In this document: positions 16,104 through 24,137 of the stretch, piece after piece
Layout of the letters: the number at the start of each line of letters is the position of its first letter
How positions within the stretch are numbered: position 1 is the stretch's first letter
Assembly (NCBI GenBank): GCA_964409165.1
Contig: CAYPCH010000032.1
Span: 1-31,601 of the forward strand
Length of the DNA: 31,601 nt
Direction of reading: 5' to 3'
Source: CAYPCH01 sp964409165
Lineage (GTDB): Bacteria; Bacillota; Clostridia; Acetivibrionales; Acetivibrionaceae
Program-made: the position numbers and the translations under genes
The notes under the pieces: generated by a model
Seen by the model: the letters and a program-made list of their open reading frames with translations, nothing else
What the model was told of the DNA's origin: nothing
Databases searched by the model: none

Positions 16104-16730
16104 TTACTTGGAGTATAACTCAACTATAAGGCTTTCTTTTAACGGTAAATCAATATCGTCCCTAGACGGCAGAGCAGTCACTTTACCTGACATGTTATCA
16201 GCGTCAATCTCAATCCACTTCGGGGCAGCCTTGCCTCCAACAATATCTGCAATAGATTTTATCTTTGGAGAACTTTTGCTTTTCTCGCTTATAGCGATAA
16301 CATCACCAACTTTAATAAGATATGACGGTATGTCAACCTTCTTGCCATTCACTGTAAAATGTCCGTGTCTCACAAGCTGTCTTGATTCAGGTCTTGAGGT
16401 TGCAAGCCCCATTCTGTAAACTGCATTATCCAACCTCAATTCAAGTATCTGGAGAAGGTTCTCCCCTGTAATACCTTTTTTCTGAACTGCCATGTCGAAA
16501 TACCTTCTGAACTGACCCTCAAGAATTCCATAATATCTTCTTGCCTTCTGTTTTTCACGTAGCTGAATACCGTATTCAGACAGTTTCTTCCTGCTTTGTC
16601 CATGCTGTCCAGGAGCATAAGCTCTTCTGGAAACCGAGCATTTATTTGTATAGCATCTTTCTCCTTTTAAGAAAAGTTTTTCACCTTCTCTACGGCAAAG
16701 TCTGCAAGATGCATCGGTATATCTTGCCAT
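16104..16730 (-). CDS. rpsD: 30S ribosomal protein S4, zinc-binding form
   Basis: Primary 16S rRNA binding protein that nucleates 30S assembly (208 aa). The N-terminus has four cysteines, Cys9, Cys12, Cys26 and Cys31, matching the zinc-containing (C+) S4 form. The S4 RNA-binding domain is at about residues 98-160 (RLDNAVYRMGLATSR, VRHGHFTVNG). The gene is in the alpha operon between rpsK and rpoA. In B. subtilis rpsD is elsewhere and autoregulated. Confidence 0.97.
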   Translation of the reverse strand: MARYTDASCRLCRREGEKLFLKGERCYTNKCSVSRRAYAPGQHGQSRKKLSEYGIQLREKQKARRYYGILEGQFRRYFDMAVQKKGITGENLLQILELRLDNAVYRMGLATSRPESRQLVRHGHFTVNGKKVDIPSYLIKVGDVIAISEKSKSSPKIKSIADIVGGKAAPKWIEIDADNMSGKVTALPSRDDIDLPLKESLIVELYSK

Positions 16731-16797
16731 TTATTCCTACACCTCCAACAATGTAATAAATTCAATATTAACTATTTCATTCAGAATATTTTTATTA

Positions 16798-17199
16798 TTA
16801 TACTCTTCTTCTCTTTGGCGGTCTGCAACCGTTATGCGGAATAGGAGTAACATCTTTTATAAGACTTACTTCAAGTCCGGCGGCTTGCAGTGCCCTTATT
16901 GCCGCTTCTCTTCCTGACCCCGGTCCTTTTACATAAACTTCAACAGTTTTTAAACCATGTTCCATTGCAGCTTTTGCAGCTGTTTCGGCAGCCAGTTGGG
17001 CAGCAAAAGGCGTACTTTTCTTAGAGCCTCTAAAGCCAAGACCTCCTGAGCTTGCCCATGAAAGCGCATTTCCAGAGACGTCAGTCAAAGTTACTATTGT
17101 ATTATTAAATGTAGAGCGTATATGTGCAGCACCACGTTCAATATTTTTACGTTCTCTTCTTTTCTTGGTGGCTCTTTTACCACCTGATTTAGTTGCCAT
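16798..17199 (-). CDS. rpsK: 30S ribosomal protein S11
   Basis: Platform protein of the 30S subunit near the mRNA exit (133 aa). GAAHIRSTFNNTIVTLTD and the C-terminal PIPHNGCRPPKRRRV are diagnostic. The N-terminal ~18 residues are basic. GGAGG precedes the ATG by ten bases in the 21-base gap after rpsM. Confidence 0.97.
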   Translation of the reverse strand: MATKSGGKRATKKRRERKNIERGAAHIRSTFNNTIVTLTDVSGNALSWASSGGLGFRGSKKSTPFAAQLAAETAAKAAMEHGLKTVEVYVKGPGSGREAAIRALQAAGLEVSLIKDVTPIPHNGCRPPKRRRV

Positions 17200-17220
17200 T
17201 AACCTTCTTACCTCCTTTTA

Positions 17221-17592
17221 TTATTTCTTTCTTTGTATACCGACGGTTCTCTTAGGACCTTTTCTTGTCCTTGCGTTTGTTTTGGTTTTTTGGCCCCTTA
17301 CAGGAAGACCCGTTTTGTGCCTTCTACCTCTATAACAACCGATTTCCATTAACCTCTTGATATTAAGTGAAACCTCTCTTCTTAAGTCCCCTTCAACTTT
17401 GTGCTCCTTATCAATGCTTTCTCTGAGCTTGTTTATTTCATCATCGGTTAAATCTCTAACTCTAGTATCTGGATTAATACCTGTCTTTGATAATATCCTG
17501 TTTGACAGTGTTCTGCCAATTCCAAAGATGTAAGTCAATCCAATTTCTACCCTTTTTTCTCTGGGTAAATCGACTCCGGCAATACGTGCCAT
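17221..17592 (-). CDS. rpsM: 30S ribosomal protein S13
   Basis: Head protein of the 30S subunit that contacts the 50S and P-site tRNA (123 aa). MARIAGVDLPREKRVEIGLTY and the basic C-terminal tail (GQKTKTNARTRKGPKR) match. GGAGG is ten bases before the ATG. It is preceded by an unusually long, structured 243-base gap after rpmJ. Confidence 0.97.
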   Translation of the reverse strand: MARIAGVDLPREKRVEIGLTYIFGIGRTLSNRILSKTGINPDTRVRDLTDDEINKLRESIDKEHKVEGDLRREVSLNIKRLMEIGCYRGRRHKTGLPVRGQKTKTNARTRKGPKRTVGIQRKK

Positions 17593-17763
17593 TATTTTTA
17601 CACCTCCATAATAATTCTCAATAAAATAATATTGAATACAGATTTTATTTTAATATTCTATCAAATAAACAATCCAGGAATAAACATAACAACTTTTAAA
17701 GCTTAATGTTCATCAGCCGCTCCTGTATGTTATTTTTAATAATTAATGCATTTGTCTTAAGAT

Positions 17764-17822
17764 GACAGTTGACAAAGGACAGTTTGCTTTACTTTCAAGG
17801 ATACTGGCCATTGTCAACTGCC
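17764..17822 (-). promoter_or_regulatory. Inverted repeat in the rpmJ-rpsM gap
   Basis: Arms 17764-17778 and 17808-17822 pair at 14 of 15 positions, counting one G-U wobble. Each carries the core CAGTTGACAA or its complement. The hairpin starts 14 bases after the rpmJ stop and has no adjacent T-run. It resembles a processing or regulatory hairpin, or a small dispersed repeat. The remaining ~170 bases to rpsM are A/T-rich, with a weak promoter-like TTATTC-17-TAGAAT on the minus strand. Confidence 0.55.
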
Positions 17823-17835
17823 ACCCATTATAATC

Positions 17836-17949
17836 TTACCCTTGCCTTTGCTTATGCTTGGGATTCTGACAAATAACCATTACCCTGCCTTTTCTTCTGA
17901 TTATTTTGCATTTTTCGCAAATAACCTTAACAGACGGTTTTACTTTCAT
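17836..17949 (-). CDS. rpmJ: 50S ribosomal protein L36, zinc-binding form
   Basis: A 37-aa protein (MKVKPSVKVICEKCK to KHKQRQG) ending at TAA 17836. It has the zinc ribbon residues Cys11, Cys14, Cys27 and His32, so it is the C+ form of L36. GGAGG is eight bases before ATG 17949. It lies 16 bases after infA, the standard order. It is too short for most ORF listings but certain by sequence. Confidence 0.97.
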   Translation of the reverse strand: MKVKPSVKVICEKCKIIRRKGRVMVICQNPKHKQRQG

Positions 17950-17965
17950 TCCAATACCTCCTTGA

Positions 17966-18184
17966 TTACTTGGCTCTCCATGTTATTCTACCACGGGTCA
18001 GGTCATAAGGAGAAAGCTCTAATGTAACCTTATCTCCTGGCAGAATCCTTATAAAATTCATCCTAAGCTTTCCTGATATATGAGCCAGAATTTTGTGTCC
18101 ATTATCCAGTTCCACTTCAAACATTGCATTTGGCAAGGCTTCTACCACCTTACCTTCAACTTCAATTACATCTTCCTTAGACAA
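17966..18184 (-). CDS. infA: Translation initiation factor IF-1, TTG start
   Basis: Binds the ribosomal A site during initiation (72 aa, S1-like OB fold). The sequence from SKEDVIEVEGKV to GRITWRAK is typical throughout. The start codon is TTG at 18184, with GGAGGGG eight bases upstream; the downstream conserved motif leaves no alternative ATG. A non-ATG start on an initiation factor gene is notable because such codons are discriminated against during initiation. Confidence 0.97.
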   Translation of the reverse strand: MSKEDVIEVEGKVVEALPNAMFEVELDNGHKILAHISGKLRMNFIRILPGDKVTLELSPYDLTRGRITWRAK

Positions 18185-18223
18185 ACTGTAAACCCCTCCT
18201 TAATCCTTATAGCAATCCGTGTT

Positions 18224-18508
18224 TTAAACTTCGGACTTGTTTTCAACTTCATGGATTTCCGATAAAGCTTTCCTTAATTCTGAATTCGAAACCCTCATAC
18301 TGTTCTTAAGTTTCTCATTTATAAATGTAACAACTTCATCGGTTAGCTCCAAATGCTTCACTTTCTTTCTTTTAGCCTTTTCCAATCTTCTAAGGTCACC
18401 GTCCGCTACCAGTACATAAAGTTCATCGACTATTTCTACTATTATGAACTTTCTACCGGCATCTCTTCCTGCTTTTGAGAAAACCACCTGACCCAGGCTG
18501 ACTTTCAT
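18224..18508 (-). CDS. KOW-domain RNA-binding protein (L14e-like)
   Basis: A 94-aa protein with an N-terminal KOW/SH3-like domain (LGQVVFSKAGRDAGRKFIIV) and a basic stretch KAKRKKVKHLEL, followed by a charged helical tail. It matches the small L14E/L6E/L27E-like proteins that clostridia encode between map and infA. Function is unproven; its position implies a ribosome or translation-linked RNA-binding role. GAGGTGA lies seven bases before the ATG. Confidence 0.88.
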   Translation of the reverse strand: MKVSLGQVVFSKAGRDAGRKFIIVEIVDELYVLVADGDLRRLEKAKRKKVKHLELTDEVVTFINEKLKNSMRVSNSELRKALSEIHEVENKSEV

Positions 18509-18536
18509 ATACTCACCTCAGTCCAATGCTGTACTA

Positions 18537-19307
18537 TCAGCTTAACTTCGTCAGTATCAAAGGTTCTTCTTCAGTAACTGCAACAGTATTTTCATAATGT
18601 GCAGAAAATTTACCGTCCGTGGTTACCACCGTCCAGCCGTTATCAAGTACTTTTACATCATGGGTTCCTTCGTTTACCATAGGCTCTACAGCAAGCGTCA
18701 TTCCCTTTTGTATCCTGTACCTGTGTCCTCTGCAACGGTAATTTGGTATTTGAGGTTCCTCATGCATCTCGGTACCAATACCGTGACCTACAAACTCTCT
18801 CACTACTGAATACCCATGCTTTACAACATAGTCTTCAATGGCAGCCGATATATCTATTATCCTGTTTCCTTCCCTTGCGAGCTTTATTCCTTCATAAAAA
18901 CTCTGCCGGGTTACCTCAATGAGCTTTGTTGCCTCATCCGATACCTTTCCTACAGAATAAGTTCTTGCAGCATCCCCATGATAACCACTCAGATATGCAC
19001 CTATATCAATACTTATAATATCGCCATCTTTTAACTCTCTTAAACCGGGTATACCGTGAACAACTTCCTCATTTACTGATGCACATATGCTCGCCGGAAA
19101 ATCCGGTACACCTGGATAAGGTGCAGGATACCCTTTAAACGAAGGTGTTGCTCCTTTACTTTTAATAAATTCTTCAACAATTCTGTCAAGCTCAAAAGTG
19201 GTAACACCCGGCTTTACAGCTTCTTCAACCTTTTTATGAGCCAGAGCCACTATCTCTCCAGCTTTACGCATCATGTCTATTTCATTTCTGTTTTTTATTG
19301 AAATCAT
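18537..19307 (-). CDS. map: Type I methionine aminopeptidase
   Basis: Removes the N-terminal methionine from nascent proteins. The five metal ligands are all recognisable: two Asp in SIDIGAYLSGYHGDAA, His in FVGHGIGTEMHE, Glu in VEPMV, and Glu in HYENTVAV. Length is 256 aa. Start: GGAG (within the adk 3' end) is eight bases before ATG 19307, one base after the adk stop. An in-frame ATG at 19319 overlaps adk and lacks that spacing. Confidence 0.96.
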   Translation of the reverse strand: MISIKNRNEIDMMRKAGEIVALAHKKVEEAVKPGVTTFELDRIVEEFIKSKGATPSFKGYPAPYPGVPDFPASICASVNEEVVHGIPGLRELKDGDIISIDIGAYLSGYHGDAARTYSVGKVSDEATKLIEVTRQSFYEGIKLAREGNRIIDISAAIEDYVVKHGYSVVREFVGHGIGTEMHEEPQIPNYRCRGHRYRIQKGMTLAVEPMVNEGTHDVKVLDNGWTVVTTDGKFSAHYENTVAVTEEEPLILTKLS

Positions 19308-19308
19308 A

Positions 19309-19956
19309 TCAAACTCCATTTAAGGCTTTTAATACTGCATTCGATGTATCCTCTATCTTTTGGTATCCATAAACTGTAATAAGTTTTCCCATACCCTTAT
19401 AGTATTCTATAAGAGGCTCAGTCTGTATATGATAAGTTTTAAGTCTTTGTAAAACTATCTCTTCCCTGTCGTCATCTCTTTGGATAACTTCAGCTCCACA
19501 CTGATCACATGTATTCTCCGCTGTTGTCGGATTGTACAATTTATGATAACTCATTCCACATTTTGAGCATATCCTACGTCCAGACATCCTTTTTATGATA
19601 TCATCATCATTAACATGAATGTTTAAAACACAGTCAAGCCCTACACCGATACCTGACAGAATCCCATCAAGTTCTTTAGCCTGCTCTATTGTTCTTGGAA
19701 ATCCATCTAAAACAAAGCCATTTTCACAGTCAGACTGTTTAAGCCTGTCATCAACTATATCTACAGTAATCTGGTCAGGAACCAGCAAGCCCTTGTCAAT
19801 ATATTCTTTTGCGCGCCTCCCAAGCTCTGTGCTGTTCTTAATGTTGTACCTGAATATATCACCGGTTGAAATCTGTGGTATTTTAAAGGCTTTAGCTATC
19901 TCCACTGCCTGGGTTCCCTTGCCCGCGCCCGGTGCTCCTAACAGTACAAGTCTCAT
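19309..19956 (-). CDS. adk: Adenylate kinase with zinc-binding LID
   Basis: Interconverts ATP plus AMP and two ADP (215 aa). The P-loop GAPGAGKGT (7-15) and the AMP-binding DGFPRT motif are present. The LID has CSKCG and CDQCG, i.e. four cysteines of the structural zinc site seen in Gram-positive enzymes. GGAGG is six bases before the ATG. Located between secY and map as in other Firmicutes. Confidence 0.97.
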   Translation of the reverse strand: MRLVLLGAPGAGKGTQAVEIAKAFKIPQISTGDIFRYNIKNSTELGRRAKEYIDKGLLVPDQITVDIVDDRLKQSDCENGFVLDGFPRTIEQAKELDGILSGIGVGLDCVLNIHVNDDDIIKRMSGRRICSKCGMSYHKLYNPTTAENTCDQCGAEVIQRDDDREEIVLQRLKTYHIQTEPLIEYYKGMGKLITVYGYQKIEDTSNAVLKALNGV

Positions 19957-20031
19957 TTCGTTCCTCCATTTATACCTTATGTCTTAACATAATATAATGC
20001 ACTTCCAACTTCACCCTATCATTTATCGACT

Positions 20032-21321
20032 TCATTCAAGAAATCCTTTATAATGTCTCATGAGCATTTGTGATTCTATTTGTTTAACTGTATCGAGTGC
20101 AACACCAACAAGAATCAGCACCCCTGAGCCTGCAAACCAAACTCCCTGTATATTTGTTATGCTTCCAATAACAGCAGGGAAAGTCTGTATAAGAGCAAGG
20201 AATACCGCTGAGAACCAAGTTATCCTGTTCAATACTTTAAAAATATAGTCCGATGTTGGTTTTCCCGGTCTTATTCCCGGTATGAATCCACCGTTCTTTT
20301 TCATGTTGTTCGCTATTTCAATCGGGTTAAACTGAATAAATGTGTAAAAGAACGTAAAAAACATAACCAGTACAGCCGATACCAAAGCCAACCATATACT
20401 TCTTTGAGCATCCTTAAAGAACATAACCACCGGATGTGTGGAATTTGCCCAGAAGAAAGATATCAGAGTGGATGGAAGTGCAACAAACGACATGGCGAAT
20501 ATAATTGGTATAACTCCCGCAAGATTAACCTTTATAGGAATATGTGTACTCTGTCCTCCGTATACTTTTCTTCCTACAACTCTTTTTGCATATTGTACAG
20601 GAATTCTCCTTTCCGCCTGTTGCACAAAAACAACAGCAACAATTACAGCTATAAAGAACACCATAACTAATGCAACTCCAAAGTATCCAAAAATGCCTTC
20701 ACCAAAGTTACCCATTTCGAAGTTCAATGCTATTGCATTCGCTCCTGCCGGTCCTCTTGAAACAATACCTGCAAATATTATCATGGAAATACCATTTCCA
20801 ATTCCGTACTCGGTTATTTGTTCACCAAGCCACATCAGAAATGCAGTACCTGCTGTAAATGATAATGTTATAGTTAAATACGACACTAGACCCGGGTTGC
20901 CAACTGCTCCCCTTAAGCCAAAGTACAAAGCCGTTGCCTGTAAGAATGCGAGAACTACTGTTCCATATCTTATATACTGTCCTATAATCTTTCTTCCTTC
21001 TTCCCCTTCTTTAGCAAGTTGCTCAAGTTTGGGAATAGCTACAGTTAATAGTTGCATTATGATCGACGAATTAATGTAAGGTGTAATACTCATTGCAAAA
21101 ATAGTTGCTTGGGAAAAAGCTCCGCCTGATACAATGTCAAAAAAGCCAAATATCGTTTCTCCGCCGGCAAACAAGCTTGCCAATTGCTCGGGATTCATTC
21201 CTGGCACAGGAATATAAGAGCCTAACCTGAATATTAAAATCATAATCAATGTGAAAAACATCTTTTTCCTAAGATCAGGTATTTTCCAGGCATTTCTCAT
21301 AATCTCCAGCATCCCACCCAT
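20032..21321 (-). CDS. secY: Preprotein translocase subunit SecY
   Basis: Channel subunit of the Sec translocon, with about ten hydrophobic segments in 429 aa. MRNAWKIPDLRKKMFFTLI, the plug region SGGAFSQATIFAMSITPYI, and the cytoplasmic loop AERRIPVQYAKR are typical. The ATG at 21321 is one base after the rplO stop, with GAGGTG eight bases upstream inside rplO, implying translational coupling. Starting at Met4 (21312) would match the usual MLE... N-terminus but has no better ribosome site. Confidence 0.96.
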   Translation of the reverse strand: MGGMLEIMRNAWKIPDLRKKMFFTLIMILIFRLGSYIPVPGMNPEQLASLFAGGETIFGFFDIVSGGAFSQATIFAMSITPYINSSIIMQLLTVAIPKLEQLAKEGEEGRKIIGQYIRYGTVVLAFLQATALYFGLRGAVGNPGLVSYLTITLSFTAGTAFLMWLGEQITEYGIGNGISMIIFAGIVSRGPAGANAIALNFEMGNFGEGIFGYFGVALVMVFFIAVIVAVVFVQQAERRIPVQYAKRVVGRKVYGGQSTHIPIKVNLAGVIPIIFAMSFVALPSTLISFFWANSTHPVVMFFKDAQRSIWLALVSAVLVMFFTFFYTFIQFNPIEIANNMKKNGGFIPGIRPGKPTSDYIFKVLNRITWFSAVFLALIQTFPAVIGSITNIQGVWFAGSGVLILVGVALDTVKQIESQMLMRHYKGFLE

Positions 21322-21322
21322 A

Positions 21323-21766
21323 CTATATCACCTCGACCTTTCCTCCTGCGTTCTCTATCTTTTCTGAAGCGGTTTTGGTAAATCTTGCTGCTTTAACAGT
21401 AAGTTTTTTAGTGAGCTCACCGTTTCCTAAAACTGCAACTCCATCTATTACTTTATTTACCAGACCTTTTTCCCTAAGAAGTTCTTCAGTTACTACTGTT
21501 CCGCTATCAAATGTGTTCAAGTCGCTGACATTAACTTCCGAGTATACCTTCGCAAAATCTTTATTATTAAACCCTCTTTTTGGCAGTCTTCTATAAAGAG
21601 GCATTTGTCCACCTTCGAAACCCGGTCTTACGCCACCTCCAGCACGAGCATTCTGACCTTTATGCCCTTTACCTGCAGTCTTACCATTACCAGTTCCGTG
21701 TCCTCTGCCTTTTCTCTTCGGCAATGTTTTTGAGCCTGGTGCAGGCTGTAACTCAAATAGCTCCAT
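21323..21766 (-). CDS. rplO: 50S ribosomal protein L15
   Basis: Late-assembly large-subunit protein (147 aa). The Gly/Lys-rich N-terminal region (KGRGHGTGNGKTAGKGHKGQ) and the GFEGGQMPLYRRLPKRGF motif are diagnostic. GGGAGG lies eight bases before the ATG. The end overlaps the ribosome site for secY. Confidence 0.97.
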   Translation of the reverse strand: MELFELQPAPGSKTLPKRKGRGHGTGNGKTAGKGHKGQNARAGGGVRPGFEGGQMPLYRRLPKRGFNNKDFAKVYSEVNVSDLNTFDSGTVVTEELLREKGLVNKVIDGVAVLGNGELTKKLTVKAARFTKTASEKIENAGGKVEVI

Positions 21767-21780
21767 GGATTACACCTCCC

Positions 21781-21960
21781 TTATATTTCTTCTACAGATA
21801 AAACATGTACTACTTTTTTTATCATACCTCTAATCTGAGGATTATCCTTTTGTTCTACAGAGGCGCCTATTTTCCTTAGACCTAAAGCTTCTACGGTAGC
21901 AGCCTGCCCCTTTTTTAATTTATTGGTACTCTTAACCAAGGTTATCTTAAGATTTGACAT
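21781..21960 (-). CDS. rpmD: 50S ribosomal protein L30
   Basis: A 59-aa protein from ATG 21960 (MSNLKITLVKSTNKLKKGQA) to TAA 21781. LGLRKIGASVEQKDNPQIRG is the L30 core. GGAGGG overlaps the preceding rpsE stop, about 11 bases from the ATG. Standard position between rpsE and rplO. Confidence 0.97.
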   Translation of the reverse strand: MSNLKITLVKSTNKLKKGQAATVEALGLRKIGASVEQKDNPQIRGMIKKVVHVLSVEEI

Positions 21961-21974
21961 GAGAAGTTTCCCTC

Positions 21975-22475
21975 CTAACCTAATACTTCTTCTACAGTTT
22001 TATTACGGAGCTTGGCTACTTCTTCAACCGTCTTAAGCTGAGTAAGACCTTCTAAAGTTGCTTTAACCACATTTGTAGGGTTATTTGATCCTAACGATTT
22101 TGTTCTGATGTCGTGAAGTCCTGCCAACTCCAGAACCGCTCTTACCGGACCTCCAGCTATAACTCCAGTACCGGGCCCTGCCGGTTTCAGAAGAACCTTT
22201 CCGCCACAATATACTCCCATTGATTCATGAGGAATTGTGCCTTCAATTAATGGAACCTTTATAAGATTTTTCTTTGCGTCTTCAATTCCTTTTCTGATAG
22301 CATCGGGTATTTCTGCTGCTTTTCCCATACCCGCGCCTACATGACCATTTTCATCACCGACAACAACCAAAGCACTAAAACGGAAGTTCCTACCACCCTT
22401 TACAACCTTGGTTACACGGCCAATATTTACTACTTTTTCTTTAAGATCCAAAACACTGGCATCTATACGTTGCAA
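21975..22475 (-). CDS. rpsE: 30S ribosomal protein S5, TTG start
   Basis: Accuracy-related 30S protein (166 aa) with the double-stranded RNA-binding domain (VVNIGRVTKVVKGGRNFRFS) and the C-terminal domain (TKSLGSNNPTNVVKATLEGL). The start is TTG at 22475, with GGAGGG seven bases upstream, giving MQRIDASVLDLKEKV. There is no nearby ATG that would keep the conserved N-terminus. Confidence 0.97.
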   Translation of the reverse strand: MQRIDASVLDLKEKVVNIGRVTKVVKGGRNFRFSALVVVGDENGHVGAGMGKAAEIPDAIRKGIEDAKKNLIKVPLIEGTIPHESMGVYCGGKVLLKPAGPGTGVIAGGPVRAVLELAGLHDIRTKSLGSNNPTNVVKATLEGLTQLKTVEEVAKLRNKTVEEVLG

Positions 22476-22493
22476 TTGTCGTCCCTCCTTTTT

Positions 22494-22862
22494 CTAAAAT
22501 TCCAAACCCGCTTCCCTTGCAGCTTCTGCAAGTTCTTTCACTCTTCCGCTATATAAGTAGCCGCCTCTGTCGAATACTACTTTACTTATTCCGCTATTAA
22601 CAGCTTTTTGTGCTACCAGCTTACCAACTTCCTTAGCTGCATCCTTATTACCGCCGTACTTTACCTTACCCTTCAAATCGCTATCGATTGAAGAAGCCGC
22701 AACAAGAGTTTTTCCCGTTGTATCATCAATTACCTGAGCGTAAATGTTGGTCAGGCTTCTGTATACATTTAAGCGGGGGCGTTCGGACGTTCCCTTAACT
22801 TTTTTACGTACTCTTGCATGTTTTCTAACCCTTGCGATATTTGTAACAGGTTTTTTTATCAT
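22494..22862 (-). CDS. rplR: 50S ribosomal protein L18
   Basis: 5S rRNA binding protein (122 aa). RKKVKGTSERPRLNVYRS and the C-terminal DRGGYLYSGRVKELAEAAREAGL match. GGAGGG is nine bases before the ATG. It follows rplF by 16 bases. Confidence 0.97.
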   Translation of the reverse strand: MIKKPVTNIARVRKHARVRKKVKGTSERPRLNVYRSLTNIYAQVIDDTTGKTLVAASSIDSDLKGKVKYGGNKDAAKEVGKLVAQKAVNSGISKVVFDRGGYLYSGRVKELAEAAREAGLEF

Positions 22863-22878
22863 TAAGTCTCACTCCCTC

Positions 22879-23430
22879 CTACTTCTTACCTTTTCCGCCT
22901 GCTTTACCTTCTTTACGTCTGATTACCTCGAAATCGTACTTGATTCCTTTGCCTTTATAAACTTCAGGCTCTCTCTTACCTCTTATTTTTGCGGCAAACT
23001 CACCGACAGCCTGTTTATCGATACCTTTAACAATTATCTTGTTTGGAGCCGGTACTTCTACTGTTATACCCTCGGGCTCTTCCATTTCAACAGGATGTGA
23101 ATATCCTAATGTAAGCACCAGTTTATTCCCCTGCTTTTGTGCTCTGTATCCGACACCATTTATGTCCAAAACTCTTTCAAAACCATCTGTAACACCTAAA
23201 ATCATATTGTTTACAAGTGTCCTTGTTAAACCATGCAATGCTTTGTGTTGCTTCTGTTCCGTAGGTCTTTGAACTAAAATCGTATCATTTTCTGTTTTTA
23301 TAATCATATCCTTATGAAACGTTTTTGTCAAAGTACCTTTTTGCCCTTTTACAGTAAGCGTATTGCTTTCTCCAAATTTTATATCAACACCCTTAGGTAT
23401 TGTTATGGGCATTTTGCCTATTCTCGACAT
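22879..23430 (-). CDS. rplF: 50S ribosomal protein L6
   Basis: Two-fold repeated protein near the GTPase centre (183 aa). MSRIGKMPITIPKGV at the start and PNKIIVKGIDKQAVGEFAA and REPEVYKGKGIKY near the end are typical. GGAGG is nine bases before the ATG. A small hairpin (GAGA-CGGAAA with TTTCCG-A-TCTC, 23459-23483) sits in the 78-base gap upstream. Confidence 0.97.
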   Translation of the reverse strand: MSRIGKMPITIPKGVDIKFGESNTLTVKGQKGTLTKTFHKDMIIKTENDTILVQRPTEQKQHKALHGLTRTLVNNMILGVTDGFERVLDINGVGYRAQKQGNKLVLTLGYSHPVEMEEPEGITVEVPAPNKIIVKGIDKQAVGEFAAKIRGKREPEVYKGKGIKYDFEVIRRKEGKAGGKGKK

Positions 23431-23508
23431 TTTTAAGCACCTCCGTTCTTAATATTATGAGACGGAAAATTATTTCCGATCTCTTTTCAGAAACATAAAC
23501 ATACATAA

Positions 23509-23907
23509 CTACCACACAAACGCTAATACCTCTCCGCCAACACCGGTAGTTCTCGCCTTTTTATCAGTCATAATACCTTTTGAAGTTGAAAGTATTGCTA
23601 TTCCAAGTCCACCGAGAACCCTTGGCACTTCACCTTTTCCCGCATATACCCTTAATCCCGGCTTACTAATTCTTTTAATACCTGTTATAACATTTTGTTT
23701 ATTTCCTGTATATTTAAGCTTAATTCTTATTACGCCCTGCTTACCGTCTTCAATTTCTTCAATACCCTTTATATATCCTTCTTCCATTAAAATGCCTGCT
23801 ATCGACCTTTTCATATTGGAAGTGGGTATGTCAACCGTTTCATGTTTTGCAGAACTTGCATTTCTTATTCTGGTCAACATATCTGCGATAACATCAGTTG
23901 CTTGCAT
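23509..23907 (-). CDS. rpsH: 30S ribosomal protein S8
   Basis: Central-domain assembly protein, known in E. coli as the spc operon regulator. 132 aa from ATG 23907, where GGAGG is nine bases upstream. An in-frame GTG at 23913 is only three bases from that site and is rejected. MQATDVIADMLTRIRNA and the C-terminal GVGGEVLAFVW are diagnostic. Confidence 0.97.
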   Translation of the reverse strand: MQATDVIADMLTRIRNASSAKHETVDIPTSNMKRSIAGILMEEGYIKGIEEIEDGKQGVIRIKLKYTGNKQNVITGIKRISKPGLRVYAGKGEVPRVLGGLGIAILSTSKGIMTDKKARTTGVGGEVLAFVW

Positions 23908-23935
23908 ATGCACAAACCTCCTTTCATGAGATAAC

Positions 23936-24121
23936 TTACCAACTTGCTTTTCTTACACCGGGTATTTGGCCTTTATATGCCAGCACCCTGAAGCATAAAC
24001 GGCATATGCCGAACTTTCTCATATAAGCATGCGGTCTGCCGCACAACTTACATCTATTGTAAGCTCTTGTCTTAAACTTAGGTGCTCTTTGCTGCTTTAG
24101 TATCATTGACTTTTTTGCCAC
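23936..24121 (-). CDS. rpsZ: 30S ribosomal protein S14 type Z (zinc)
   Basis: Short 61-aa zinc form of S14. Cys24, Cys27, Cys40 and Cys43 form the CxxC...CxxC ribbon (CKLCG, CRLC). The start is GTG at 24121 (MAKKSMI), with GGAGGG eight bases upstream. The open frame continues six bases to a TTG, but that would be too close to the ribosome site. Confidence 0.97.
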   Translation of the reverse strand: MAKKSMILKQQRAPKFKTRAYNRCKLCGRPHAYMRKFGICRLCFRVLAYKGQIPGVRKASW

Positions 24122-24137
24122 GCACAAATCCCTCCCT

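Noticed and set aside
20438..21079. 213-aa open frame opposite secY
   Set aside because: Shadow of the secY coding sequence; Thr/Ala/Pro/Ile-rich, with no ribosome site or recognisable domain.
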